A stretch of DNA of 59,923 nt from positions 1 to 59,923 of the forward strand of contig PHDJ01000015.1 in the NCBI GenBank assembly GCA_002842575.1, read 5' to 3'. The position numbers and the translations under genes are program-made. Under the pieces are notes generated by a model. That model was given only the letters and a program-made list of their open reading frames with translations. It ran no database searches and had not been told where the DNA came from. Origin of the DNA: Bacteroidetes bacterium HGW-Bacteroidetes-2 (GTDB lineage: Bacteria > Bacteroidota > Bacteroidia > Flavobacteriales > Flavobacteriaceae). This document shows, one piece after another, positions 34,397-43,271 of the stretch. Each line of letters begins with the position of its first letter. Positions within the stretch are counted from its first letter, which is position 1.

Positions 34397-34493
34397 ACCA
34401 TTTTATAATTAGAGTAAAGGTAAAATTTACTTTTGGCATGTCATATTATTGTTGTGTAAAATATGATTCCCAAAGTTAACGAAGAGGTTTCTA

Positions 34494-35243
34494 TTAAATG
34501 TTATGGCTATCCTTTTCTATTTTGTTTTGAAGCTTGTAATATGCTCTTTTAGAAGCTCCTTCCTCAGCTTTTTTCTTGGAGGTTGCTCTCGCTTTTGAAA
34601 TTACAACATCATTTATAATTAACTTTACTGCAAAATGTTTTACAGTATCATTTCCTGTGTCGTCATAAACAAGATATTGAAAAGTTTTTTTATGTTTTTG
34701 ACACCACTCAATAATAAGGCTTTTATAACTAGTTATTTTTCCTTCTAATTTTTTTATATCCACATAGGGTTTAACTACTCTTTTTTGAATAAATTTTTCA
34801 CAATAGTTAAAGCCTTTATCTAAATAGATAGCTCCTACTAAAGCCTCAAAAATATTACCGTGAATATTCAAGCCAAAATTTTCAATAGGAATAGACGTTT
34901 TTACAAATTGGATTAAGTTTAAATCCCTTCCCAATTCATTTAAATGCTCCCTACTTACCACTTTAGATCGCATTTTAGTGAGATACCCTTCATTACCAGA
35001 GGGTACTTTTTTATGCAAGTGTGCTGCAATAACAGCCCCAAGCATCGCGTCTCCTAAAAACTCAAGGCGTTCATAGTTTAAAGGTTCTCCGTTATCATTT
35101 TTTAAGTTAGTAGAACGGTGTGTAAAAGCCTTTTCATAAATAGAAATATTGCTTGGTCTAAACCCTAATATAATTTTCAAAGCACCTAAAAAATTCCCGT
35201 CCTTTTGGGTCCGGGAATTAAATATGTTACGTAGTGAAGCCAT
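34494..35243 (-). CDS. rnc: Ribonuclease III
   Basis: RNase III cuts double-stranded RNA in rRNA and mRNA processing. The signature is YERLEFLGDAMLGAVI (catalytic Glu and Asp), with the second acidic cluster in NIFEALVGAIYLDKG, and a C-terminal double-stranded RNA-binding domain ending SKKKAEEGASKRAYYKLQNK. The length of 249 residues is normal. It begins six bases after the fabF stop, so it belongs to the acpP-fabF-rnc operon, a conserved order in Bacteroidota. Confidence 0.97.
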   Translation of the reverse strand: MASLRNIFNSRTQKDGNFLGALKIILGFRPSNISIYEKAFTHRSTNLKNDNGEPLNYERLEFLGDAMLGAVIAAHLHKKVPSGNEGYLTKMRSKVVSREHLNELGRDLNLIQFVKTSIPIENFGLNIHGNIFEALVGAIYLDKGFNYCEKFIQKRVVKPYVDIKKLEGKITSYKSLIIEWCQKHKKTFQYLVYDDTGNDTVKHFAVKLIINDVVISKARATSKKKAEEGASKRAYYKLQNKIEKDSHNI

Positions 35244-35249
35244 TAAAGC

Positions 35250-36503
35250 CTATTGATGTATTTTTCTGAATAAAACACAGGCATTGTGTCCTCCAAAACC
35301 AAAGGTATTACTTAAGGCAATATTAACTTCTCTTTTTTGCGCCTTATTAAGCGTAAGGTTAAGCGAAGGGTCAATGTTTACATCTACAACGCTATGATTT
35401 ATTGTGGGGGGCACTAAGTTATGCTGCATTGCAAGTATAGAAGCAATTGCCTCTATAGCACCCGCAGCACCTAATAAATGCCCTGTCATTGATTTTGTAG
35501 AATTGATATTAATATCTTTGGTATGTGCTCCAAACACTTTAGTAATAGCTTTTAATTCGGCTACATCTCCTAAGGGTGTAGAAGTACCGTGGGTATTAAT
35601 AGCATCTACTTCTTCGGGTTTAACACCAGCGTCATTTAAACAATTAATCATAACACGTTCAACACCTATTCCTTCAGGATGTGGTGCGGTAACATGGTAG
35701 GCGTCACTTGTCATGCCTCCACCAACAACCTCTGCATAAATTTTTGCACCACGAGCTTTAGCGTGTTCATATTCCTCTAACACAATTGCTCCAGCCCCTT
35801 CCCCTAAAACAAAACCATCACGTGTGGCATCAAAAGGTCTTGATGCAGTAAGTGGGGTGTCATTTAATGTAGAAAGTGCATGCATAGCGTTAAATCCTCC
35901 CATACCAGCTAATGTTACTGCGGCTTCTGATCCGCCTGTAACTATGACATCACAATACCCTAAACGAATGTAGGTTAGCGCATCAATCATAGCGTTTGCA
36001 GAAGAAGCACAAGCAGAAACCGTAGTATAATTTGGCCCCATAAAACCGTGCTTGATTGAAATATGCCCCGGAGCAATATCTGCAATCATTTTTGGAATAA
36101 AAAAAGGATTGAATCTAGGGGTGCCATCTCCGGCGGCAAAGTTTAATACCTCATCCTGAAATGTTTCTAAGCCTCCTATTCCAGCTCCCCAAATTACCCC
36201 AATTCGGAACTTATCCATTTTTTCAATCTGTAAATTTGCATCTTTAATAGCTTCGTCTGAGGCTATTAAAGCATATTGAGCAAATCGATCTAATTTACGG
36301 GCTTCTTTCCTGTCAAAATAGTTTGTAGCTTCAAAATTTTTAAGCTCGCAAGCGAATTTTGTTTTGAACTTTTCTGTGTCAAAATACGTAATTGGTGCAG
36401 AGCCACTCCTACCATTCTTCAATCCGTCCCAATATTCTGAAATATTGTTACCGATTGGAGTAAGAGCACCAAGACCGGTAACTACAACTCGCTTTAATTT
36501 CAT
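35250..36503 (-). CDS. fabF: 3-Oxoacyl-[acyl-carrier-protein] synthase II
   Basis: FabF elongates fatty acids by condensing malonyl-ACP with acyl-ACP. The active-site Cys165 lies in TVSACASSANA, and the two histidines in NTHGTSTPLGD and KSMTGHLLGAAG; the C-terminal loop NTFGFGGHNA is typical. The length is 417 residues. It starts 12 bases after acpP, its direct partner, and is followed by rnc. Confidence 0.98.
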   Translation of the reverse strand: MKLKRVVVTGLGALTPIGNNISEYWDGLKNGRSGSAPITYFDTEKFKTKFACELKNFEATNYFDRKEARKLDRFAQYALIASDEAIKDANLQIEKMDKFRIGVIWGAGIGGLETFQDEVLNFAAGDGTPRFNPFFIPKMIADIAPGHISIKHGFMGPNYTTVSACASSANAMIDALTYIRLGYCDVIVTGGSEAAVTLAGMGGFNAMHALSTLNDTPLTASRPFDATRDGFVLGEGAGAIVLEEYEHAKARGAKIYAEVVGGGMTSDAYHVTAPHPEGIGVERVMINCLNDAGVKPEEVDAINTHGTSTPLGDVAELKAITKVFGAHTKDININSTKSMTGHLLGAAGAIEAIASILAMQHNLVPPTINHSVVDVNIDPSLNLTLNKAQKREVNIALSNTFGFGGHNACVLFRKIHQ

Positions 36504-36515
36504 ATGTATTGTTTC

Positions 36516-36749
36516 TTATTTTGCTTTTTCAATATAAGAAATTGCTTGACCTACTGTAGCAATATTCTCTGCTTGATCGTCTGGTATTTGAATATCAAAT
36601 TCTTTTTCAAATTCCATGATTAGTTCTACAGTGTCTAATGAATCTGCCCCTAAATCATTGGTGAAGCTAGCTTCATTTACAACTTCGTTTTCGTCTACAC
36701 CTAATTTGTCTACGATAATCGCCTTTACTCTTGATGCAATGTCTGACAT
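36516..36749 (-). CDS. acpP: Acyl carrier protein
   Basis: This 77-residue acidic protein carries growing acyl chains on phosphopantetheine attached to Ser37 in [10 protein letters not shown]. It is the first gene of the acpP-fabF-rnc operon, and a good promoter lies just upstream. The size and charge are those of the fatty-acid ACP. Confidence 0.98.
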   Translation of the reverse strand: MSDIASRVKAIIVDKLGVDENEVVNEASFTNDLGADSLDTVELIMEFEKEFDIQIPDDQAENIATVGQAISYIEKAK

Positions 36750-36779
36750 AATTTTTTAATTTTAATTTTTATTAAGTGG

Positions 36780-36808
36780 CAAAAATAAAATATTTTAATT
36801 TAAAACAA
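36780..36808 (-). promoter_or_regulatory. Predicted promoter of acpP-fabF-rnc
   Basis: On the minus strand TTG (36808-36806) and TATTTTTG (36787-36780) are 18 bases apart, matching the Bacteroidota pattern. Transcription would start near 36774, about 25 bases before the acpP ATG. Confidence 0.65.
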
Positions 36809-36874
36809 CCTTATTAATTGTAATAATGTGGGTCTAATTTAGTAATTTTTAGATTAATTCTCTCTTATTTCAAT

Positions 36875-36882
36875 TACTTTTG
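36875..36882 (+). promoter_or_regulatory. Possible -7 box of purN-rnhA
   Basis: TACTTTTG matches TAnnTTTG 44 bases before the purN ATG. No clear TTG is seen at the right distance, so it is a half match. Confidence 0.4.
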
Positions 36883-36926
36883 TTTCATAAAATTAGTGTG
36901 GCCGCATAAAATCAAAGGATTAGACA

Positions 36927-37532
36927 ATGAAAACTCGCATAGCAATTTTTGCTTCCGGAAATGGAAGTAATGCTGAAAACATAATTCGTTATTTTCTTAA
37001 AAGAGACACAGCTGAAGTTCTTTTGGTGCTTTCTAATTCGCCAAAAGCAAAAGTTTTAGAGCGTGCAAAGGCCTTAAACATCTCTGTTGTTACTTTTTCT
37101 AAAGAAGATTTTTATATGTCTGAAAGTGTTTTAAACAGGCTTCTAAATGAAAAAATAGACTGGATTATATTAGCAGGATTTCTTTTGAAGTTTCCGGAAC
37201 CTATTTTACAACATTTTAAAAATAAGGTAATAAACATCCATCCTGCCCTATTGCCAAAATATGGAGGAAAAGGCATGTATGGAATGAACATTCACAAAGC
37301 TATAGTAGAAAAAAAAGAATCTGAAACAGGAATTACTATTCACTTTGTAAATGAAAACTATGATGAAGGTAAAATAATTTTTCAGGCAAAAACCGAAGTT
37401 TTAGGAACAGACACTCCGGAAATAATTGCCAAAAAAATTCATACATTAGAGCAACAATATTTTCCGAAAGTGATTGAAAATTTAATAACTGAAAACCCAC
37501 AAGATACCCGCCTACGCGGGCATATGCAATGA
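36927..37532 (+). CDS. purN: Phosphoribosylglycinamide formyltransferase
   Basis: PurN adds a formyl group from 10-formyltetrahydrofolate to GAR in purine synthesis. Motifs seen are IFASGNGSNAENII, the catalytic region INIHPALLPKYGGKGMYG with the His, and the Asp in NENYDEGKIIF. The body is of normal length. The last ten residues (QDTRLRGHMQ) are encoded by a GC-rich hairpin unlike the surrounding AT-rich code, so the tail may be a palindromic insertion. Its stop overlaps the ATG of rnhA (ATGA). Confidence 0.95.
   Translation: MKTRIAIFASGNGSNAENIIRYFLKRDTAEVLLVLSNSPKAKVLERAKALNISVVTFSKEDFYMSESVLNRLLNEKIDWIILAGFLLKFPEPILQHFKNKVINIHPALLPKYGGKGMYGMNIHKAIVEKKESETGITIHFVNENYDEGKIIFQAKTEVLGTDTPEIIAKKIHTLEQQYFPKVIENLITENPQDTRLRGHMQ
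37504..37523 (+). repeat. GC-rich palindrome in the 3' end of purN
   Basis: ATACCCGC (37504-37511) pairs with GCGGGCAT (37516-37523), eight positions with one wobble, around a CTAC loop. It lies five bases before the rnhA ATG, so it covers the region where ribosomes would load for that gene. Confidence 0.6.
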
Positions 37533-38158
37533 AAAAAAAATATTATGTGGTATGGTTTGGTAATCCCAACGGGATTTTTGACTCATGGGAGAAATGCAAA
37601 AATTCTATTACTGGCGTTGCAGGAGCACAATACAAATCGTTTTTAACCCTCGCGGAAGCAAAAAAAGCATTCAGCAGGGAGTATAAAGACTATAAAGGAG
37701 TAAACACTAAAAAGAAAACCCTATCCAAAACCGAAAAAGAAAAATATGGGGAACCAAATCTTTTTTCCATAGCCGTGGACGCAGCATCTAGCGGCAATCC
37801 CGGAAAAATGGAATACCGCGGCGTGGACACCCAAACCGGAAAACAATTGTTTCAACAAGGTCCGTTTGCGCAAGGCACAAACAATATTGGTGAATTTTTA
37901 GCCTTAGTCCATGGTCTTGCATATCTTAAAAAACACAACAGCGATCGCTTACTCTATACAGACTCCAGAATTGCAATGGGCTGGGTAAAAGCAAAAACCT
38001 GCAGGACAAAAATGGAACGCAATTCTAAAAATAAAGCCTTGTTTGAATTAGTGCACCGCGCCGAACACTGGTTAAAAACCAATACATACACTACTAAAAT
38101 CGTAAAATGGGAAACTAAAGCATGGGGAGAAATTCCGGCTGATTTTGGGAGGAAGTGA
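37529..38158 (+). CDS. rnhA: Ribonuclease H1 with viroplasmin-type N-terminal domain
   Basis: The N-terminal 45 residues form the RNA-DNA hybrid-binding (viroplasmin) domain: KKYYVVWFGNPNGIF, then WEKCKNSITGVAGAQYKSF. The RNase H domain follows, with the catalytic acids in SIAVDAASSGNPG, NNIGEFLALVHGL and LLYTDSRIAMGW. It removes RNA from RNA-DNA hybrids. The length of 209 residues fits. A run of nine A directly after the ATG is a slippage-prone site. It overlaps purN by four bases. Confidence 0.93.
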   Translation: MKKKYYVVWFGNPNGIFDSWEKCKNSITGVAGAQYKSFLTLAEAKKAFSREYKDYKGVNTKKKTLSKTEKEKYGEPNLFSIAVDAASSGNPGKMEYRGVDTQTGKQLFQQGPFAQGTNNIGEFLALVHGLAYLKKHNSDRLLYTDSRIAMGWVKAKTCRTKMERNSKNKALFELVHRAEHWLKTNTYTTKIVKWETKAWGEIPADFGRK

Positions 38159-38265
38159 AAAATACCATTTTTTAAATTTTTATTTGTTTTTAATATACTT
38201 TTAACGTATGTCAGCTCAATATAACTCCTCAGTAATCAATTTAACTCTTTAAAAACCATTATATT

Positions 38266-38983
38266 ATGAAAGCTGTCTTTACCCCCCCCCCGAATAGTAA
38301 CATTTTTGTTATTTTGTTTTATAAGCACAATGATGTATTCCCAAAATAGACAAGATTATTATATTGAAATAAAAGAAGGAACTAATCTTGGAACGATTAA
38401 ACAAATAATAAACCCGGATTCAACAATTACCTTAACGACTAATGTTGCAGGTTTTTCAAATTTTATAAACTCAAAGACAGTATATGGGTTTAGAAAAGCT
38501 TTTCCTACTGCAACTACACCCCGATTACAGAGGTTGTATCTAATGGAAACATCTGAATATTATACCGCTGCTGACTTTTTAGTAAATGAAGATATAGTCA
38601 ATGTTAGTGAAATTAATAATGATTTAATCCTAACAAGCAGTTATGAACCCCCTATTTATACCAACGATTATAATGAGCTTATTTATGAAAACTTACTGAA
38701 CCCCGTTCTTGAAGCAGTGAAGGCTCCCTTAGCTTGGAGAATAACAAAAGGAGATCCTTCTGTATTGGTTGGAATATCCGATGGCCCTTACAGTCCTAAT
38801 CATGAAGATATGGATGGCAAAGTTATTTTTGAATATAATATCTCTTCTGGGCCTCTATATCATGGAACACAAGTTGCCAGTTTAATTGTTGCTACTAATG
38901 ATAATGGCATTGGAATGGCAAGTATTGCCGGATGGAATACCAATTTAGTCTTTGCTAATACTAATTGTATACTATTATTTTGA
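38266..38983 (+). pseudogene. Broken secreted subtilisin-like protease (S8), possibly phase-variable
   Basis: The body of the frame encodes a Sec-exported S8 peptidase: the catalytic Asp in VGISDGPYSPNHEDMDG and the His in YHGTQVASLIVATNDNG are present. The catalytic Ser half is missing, since the frame stops at 38981-38983, about 30 residues after the His. At the start, the only good ATG (38266) reads into a run of ten C and is then out of frame; it would stop at 38347-38349. With nine C it would join a proper signal peptide (RIVTFLLFCFISTMMYSQ) and the body. A TTG at 38306 is the alternative start within the frame. The gene is therefore off at the 5' end and truncated at the 3' end. Confidence 0.75.
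38282..38291 (+). repeat. Poly-C tract (ten C) in the 5' coding region of the subtilase gene
   Basis: Ten consecutive C in an AT-rich genome, six codons after an ATG, are placed as in classic contingency loci. Loss of one C, or gain of two, puts the ATG in frame with the signal peptide and protease body. Confidence 0.9.
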
Positions 38984-39033
38984 TATGCGAAGGAGAAGTC
39001 CAAAACTCAAAAATACTTATAAAAGAATAAATT

Positions 39034-39735
39034 ATGAGAACAATTAAAATTTTAACCATAGCTTTATGTGTATCGCTCTCGGGCTATGCACAAGACCCCC
39101 TACTTTTTGAAACTGACTGGTTTTTAATGGAACTTACAGTAGATGGAGAACTAATACCTATTCCGAATAATGGGGAAATAGATGAGGTTACTTTAAACTT
39201 TATTAATGTGGATGGATTTTATACAGTTCCCTGTAATTCTTATAATATTGAAACTATTGATTTTTCAAGTACTTCTTTTACCATTATTAGTTCAGTAGTT
39301 TTTGACGATAATTGCGGCCTCCCCTCGACACAACTTTTTGAAGGAATCTATACTGATGGGTTTTTTCTTTTGTCAACGAATAACCAACCATTTGATTATG
39401 TCTTAGAATCCGGTGCTAATAATACGCAAATGCTCACCATTACCAATATAGAAGGGGATGTAGCAATATATGGCAATGCTGCCTTAGGGCTGGGCGAAAA
39501 CCCCCTGAAAGCTGTTATTTTGTATCCCAATCCGGCACAGGATTTCTTGCATATAGAAAATGGCAGCAACAGTTTAACGTCCATATCGCTATATACTATT
39601 TCCGGAAGGGTTGTTTTTAAAACAAGTTCAAACCTTCAACAGATTGACCTTAGCCTTTTCCCTGCAGGGCTGTATTTTATTACGTTGGAAGATGATAGAG
39701 GAGGAAAGGTAACTAAAAAGGTGGTAAAAAATTAA
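39034..39735 (+). CDS. Secreted META-like protein with type IX sorting domain
   Basis: A signal peptide (ends GYAQ) is followed by a region resembling META/HslJ domains (FETDWFLMELTVDGELIP with CNSYNIETIDF), and the last 75 residues form a type A type IX secretion sorting domain (VILYPNPAQDFLHIENG ... LFPAGLYFITLEDDRGGKVT). The protein should cross the outer membrane and be cell-attached or released. It starts 50 bases after the broken subtilase. Function is unknown. Confidence 0.88.
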   Translation: MRTIKILTIALCVSLSGYAQDPLLFETDWFLMELTVDGELIPIPNNGEIDEVTLNFINVDGFYTVPCNSYNIETIDFSSTSFTIISSVVFDDNCGLPSTQLFEGIYTDGFFLLSTNNQPFDYVLESGANNTQMLTITNIEGDVAIYGNAALGLGENPLKAVILYPNPAQDFLHIENGSNSLTSISLYTISGRVVFKTSSNLQQIDLSLFPAGLYFITLEDDRGGKVTKKVVKN

Positions 39736-40054
39736 AATATAGAATTATCCATTCTTAGAACTTTCTCTTCCTATTTTTTTACAAATCTTGTATAAAAAAG
39801 CACCAAGACAACGACCTTAATTCCCAACAATTCAAGAGTACTTTCAAGTATTAAATGTAATATTTCACAAGTTTAATCTATAATTCTTATTTAAGAAATA
39901 CTTCAAAGAATAACGAATAAATCAGGGATTCTTACTCAATTCTCAATACGGAACACTGAATTAAACCTCAAGAGCTTGCAGTAATTCTTTACAAAAGCCC
40001 TTTACACTCTGAAATCTAAGCCGTATATTTGCACCTCAATTTAACAAGCAAATA
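39736..40054 (+). promoter_or_regulatory. 319-base gap with a -7 box for the PfkB kinase gene
   Basis: The only element I can name is TATATTTG at 40024-40031, 23 bases before the kinase ATG, a match to TAnnTTTG. No good TTG precedes it; a TTT at 40001 is the nearest match. No hairpin, RNA gene or small coding frame is convincing in the rest. Confidence 0.4.
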
Positions 40055-40981
40055 ATGCACAAATTACTTATTGTTGGGACAGTAGCTTTTGATGCCATTG
40101 AAACACCTTTTGGCAAAACCGATAAAATTTTAGGCGGTGCTGCTACCTATATAGGCTTAGCGGCCTCACAATTTAAAGCAGATGCTGCAATAGTTTCTGT
40201 GGTGGGTGGCGATTTTCCAAAAAAATATTTAGATTTGTTGGCGCAAAGAAATATAGATATATCTGCATTGGAGGTAGTGGAAAACGGAAAAACCTTCTTC
40301 TGGAGTGGAAAATATAAAAATGATCTTAATTCACGAGACACCTTGGATACCCAACTTAATGTTTTAGCTGACTTTAACCCTAAAGTTCCTGAGATTTTTA
40401 AAGATGCCGGTATTGTCATGCTTGGCAACTTACATCCCGCGGTTCAAAATAGTGTGATAGATCAAATGACAACCAAACCGGAACTCATTATTCTCGACAC
40501 CATGAATTTCTGGATGGATAATACGTTGGAAGAACTGAAAAAAGTAATTGCAAAAGTAGATGTCATCACTATTAATGACGAAGAAGCGCGCCAACTTACC
40601 GGCGAATATTCGCTAGTAGTAGCAGCAAGAAAAATTCAAGAAATGGGCCCTAAATACGTGGTTATTAAAAAAGGAGAACACGGTGCTTTACTTTTTCACG
40701 AGGAGCAAATTTTCTTTGCTCCGGCATTGCCATTAGAATCTGTTTTTGACCCAACCGGTGCTGGAGATACCTTTGCGGGTGGGTTTGCCGGATTTTTATC
40801 AAAAACAAACAATTTAAGTTTTGAGAATATGAAAAATGCCGTGATTTACGGTTCTACCCTAGCTTCATTTTGTGTAGAAAAATTTGGAACGCAAAGAATG
40901 CAGACCTTAACTTTTAAAGAGTTAAATATGCGTTTACAACAATTTAAAAATTTGACACAATTTGAAATAGAATTGACTTAA
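40055..40981 (+). CDS. PfkB family carbohydrate kinase
   Basis: A ribokinase-fold sugar or nucleoside kinase of 308 residues. The ATP/anion-hole signature is FDPTGAGDTFAGGFAGFL with catalytic Asp, and the N-terminal GG motif appears as ILGGAATYIGLAASQFKADA. Lid and substrate residues do not fix the substrate; ribose, adenosine and fructose-phosphate types share this pattern. It lies 64 bases before the PurF-type gene on the same strand, which hints at a nucleotide-related role. Confidence 0.9.
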   Translation: MHKLLIVGTVAFDAIETPFGKTDKILGGAATYIGLAASQFKADAAIVSVVGGDFPKKYLDLLAQRNIDISALEVVENGKTFFWSGKYKNDLNSRDTLDTQLNVLADFNPKVPEIFKDAGIVMLGNLHPAVQNSVIDQMTTKPELIILDTMNFWMDNTLEELKKVIAKVDVITINDEEARQLTGEYSLVVAARKIQEMGPKYVVIKKGEHGALLFHEEQIFFAPALPLESVFDPTGAGDTFAGGFAGFLSKTNNLSFENMKNAVIYGSTLASFCVEKFGTQRMQTLTFKELNMRLQQFKNLTQFEIELT

Positions 40982-41045
40982 TTTGTCTAAAGAACTTTAT
41001 GTCAAAAACAATTAATTATAAACAAATACCTTTTTCCATTTTTCC

Positions 41046-42944
41046 ATGAGTGACGCCATTAAACATGAATGCGGAATTGCCCTTATTCGACTTTTAAAGC
41101 CTTTAGAATATTACCATGAAAAATATGGCACTGCATTTTACGGCATTAACAAAATGTATTTAATGATGGAAAAACAGCATAACCGTGGGCAAGATGGTGC
41201 TGGTTTTGCTAGCATAAAACTAGATGTAAATCCTGGCGACAGGTACATAAGTAGAAAACGCTCTAATGCAGCACAACCCATTCAAGAGATTTTCACTCAT
41301 ATTAATTCTCAAATCAACGAATATCTTACTGAGCATCCCGAATTTAAAAATGATGTAGCAGCACAAAAAAAACACTTACCCTATATAGGAGAGTTATTTC
41401 TTGGTCACGTGCGTTATGGCACTTTTGGAAAAAATAGTGTAGAAAACGTACACCCTTTTTTACGACAAAATAACTGGATGCACCGCAATCTTATTATAGC
41501 TGGCAACTTTAACATGACAAATACTACAGAGCTTTTTGAAAACCTCATTCAGCTAGGTATGCATCCAAAAGAAAAAGCGGATACCGTAACGGTAATGGAA
41601 AAAATAGGCCATTTTCTGGACGATGCAGTTTCTAAACATTACAAAAAAGCAAAAGCAAAAGGAATGTCTAAAATTGAGGCATCTCCATATATTATTAAAA
41701 AACTGAATATAGCTAAAATTTTAAAAAAATCATCCAGACAATGGGATGGAGGTTATGCTATGGCAGGATTATTAGGTCATGGTGACTCTTTTGTTTTTAG
41801 GGATCCTGCAGGAATAAGACCAACCTATTTTTATCAGGATGAAGAAGTAGTGGTTGTAGCCTCTGAAAGACCTGTAATACAAACCGTTTTTAATGCGCCA
41901 TTTGAAGAGGTCAAAGAATTGGATCCCGGATGTGCTTTGATTATTAAAAAATCAGGAGAGGTAAGCATAGAGCAAATTATTACACCGGTAGAACGAAAAT
42001 CTTGCTCCTTTGAACGCATCTATTTTTCTAGGGGAAGCGATGCAGAAATATACAGAGAGCGCAAAGAATTAGGAAGGCTTTTAATGCCTAAAGTATTAGA
42101 AGCTATTAAATATAATACTAGAAATACGGTGTTTTCTTATATTCCAAACACAGCAGAAACTTCGTTTTATGGACTTGTAGAAGCGGCGCAAGACGAACTA
42201 AACAAACAGAAAAACAAAGCAATTCTTGAGCAAAAAGACACTCTTACCGAAGAAATACTTCAAAAAATTCAATCCCATAAATTGCGCACTGAGAAAATTG
42301 CGATTAAAGATGTAAAACTGCGCACTTTTATTACTGAAGATAGCAGCAGAGACGATCTAGTTGCGCACGTTTATGATGTAACTTATGGTGTGATAAAACC
42401 AGAAGATAATCTGGTTATTATTGACGACAGTATTGTAAGGGGAACAACCTTAAAGAAAAGTATTTTAAAAATATTGGATCGATTACATCCCAAACAGATA
42501 GTGGTGGTTTCTTCTGCTCCACAAATTAGATATCCGGATTGTTACGGCATTGATATGGCAAGACTGGAAGGGCTAATAGCTTTTCAAGCAGGATTAAGTC
42601 TTTTAAAAAAACACGGAAAAGATGCTCTAGTAGAAGAAGTATATCACAAATGTAAAATACAAGAAAATTTACTGGATAAAGAAGTAATAAATCATGTAAA
42701 AGAAATCTACGAGCAATTTAGCGATGAAGAATTATCGGATGAAATAGCTCTATTACTTAAACCTGATGGCACTAAAGCAAAGGTTAAAATCATCTTTCAA
42801 TCTGTTGATAATCTACATATTGCATGTCCAAAAAATTTAGGCGATTGGTATTTTACTGGCAATTATCCAACCCCCGGAGGCAATCGAGTAGTGAATAAAG
42901 CCTACATAAACTTTTTTGAAGGAAATCCAGATAGGGCGTATTGA
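41046..42944 (+). CDS. PurF-type amidophosphoribosyltransferase, long Bacteroidota form
   Basis: The N-terminal glutamine amidotransferase half begins MSDAIKHECGIA; Cys9 would be freed by removal of an eight-residue propeptide. The glutaminase region continues with QHNRGQDGAGFASI and LGHVRYGTFGKNSVENVHPF. The phosphoribosyltransferase half has the PRPP loop VIIDDSIVRGTTLKKSI (from about residue 455) and ISSAPQIRYPDC-type residues (VVSSAPQIRYPDCYGIDM). At 632 residues it is clearly longer than ordinary PurF (about 470-510), with an insertion around residues 380-440 and a C-terminal extension. It may be a second PurF-like enzyme and not the main purine-pathway PurF. Confidence 0.88.
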   Translation: MSDAIKHECGIALIRLLKPLEYYHEKYGTAFYGINKMYLMMEKQHNRGQDGAGFASIKLDVNPGDRYISRKRSNAAQPIQEIFTHINSQINEYLTEHPEFKNDVAAQKKHLPYIGELFLGHVRYGTFGKNSVENVHPFLRQNNWMHRNLIIAGNFNMTNTTELFENLIQLGMHPKEKADTVTVMEKIGHFLDDAVSKHYKKAKAKGMSKIEASPYIIKKLNIAKILKKSSRQWDGGYAMAGLLGHGDSFVFRDPAGIRPTYFYQDEEVVVVASERPVIQTVFNAPFEEVKELDPGCALIIKKSGEVSIEQIITPVERKSCSFERIYFSRGSDAEIYRERKELGRLLMPKVLEAIKYNTRNTVFSYIPNTAETSFYGLVEAAQDELNKQKNKAILEQKDTLTEEILQKIQSHKLRTEKIAIKDVKLRTFITEDSSRDDLVAHVYDVTYGVIKPEDNLVIIDDSIVRGTTLKKSILKILDRLHPKQIVVVSSAPQIRYPDCYGIDMARLEGLIAFQAGLSLLKKHGKDALVEEVYHKCKIQENLLDKEVINHVKEIYEQFSDEELSDEIALLLKPDGTKAKVKIIFQSVDNLHIACPKNLGDWYFTGNYPTPGGNRVVNKAYINFFEGNPDRAY

Positions 42945-43045
42945 CAATTTTGTATTAAAATCCTATTAAATTTTGCTTTTAATCGATATTTTTTGATTTT
43001 AATCTAAAAGCTTTATTTATTGTCCTACAATATAACTTTTTGCAT

Positions 43046-43053
43046 TACTTTAG
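43046..43053 (+). promoter_or_regulatory. -7 box of small RNA copy 1
   Basis: TACTTTAG differs from TAnnTTTG at one position and ends six bases before the conserved element starts. A TTG at 43020-43022 is 23 bases upstream. Confidence 0.45.
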
Positions 43054-43058
43054 CACTT

Positions 43059-43131
43059 ACCATAGCATAAGTAGGTTAAGTTCATGGTAGATTTGGGGCA
43101 AAAAAAGGTGAACTCTCGTTCGCCTTTTTTT
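43059..43131 (+). ncRNA. Predicted small RNA, copy 1 of a twin pair
   Basis: A 73-base element: a 41-base core (43059-43099), seven A, then a terminator stem. The core can close a hairpin with ACCAT (43059-43063) and ATGGT (43084-43088). 39 of the 41 core bases, and all seven A, match copy 2. A -7 box sits directly upstream. I know of conserved Bacteroidota RNA motifs such as Flavo-1, but I cannot say whether this is one of them. The 422-base gap after the PurF-type gene holds only this pair. Confidence 0.7.
43100..43131 (+). terminator. Terminator of small RNA copy 1
   Basis: AAAAAAAGGTGAAC (43100-43113) pairs with GTTCGCCTTTTTTT (43118-43131) over 14 positions with one G-U, loop TCTC. It ends in seven T. 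Confidence 0.9.
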
Positions 43132-43259
43132 ATTTTTAACCCATCCCATCTATTAGATATTTTCACTTTTAAAAACCATTGTATTCTTGCTATTTTGTGT
43201 ATTTAAACGAAGAAAAAAGAGCTTTATCTAAAACATGTATTTACTCTTAATTTTTACAA

Positions 43260-43267
43260 TATATTTG
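43260..43267 (+). promoter_or_regulatory. -7 box of small RNA copy 2
   Basis: TATATTTG is a perfect TAnnTTTG and ends five bases before the conserved element begins, so the predicted transcript start coincides with the start of conservation. Confidence 0.6.
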
Positions 43268-43271
43268 TTTC

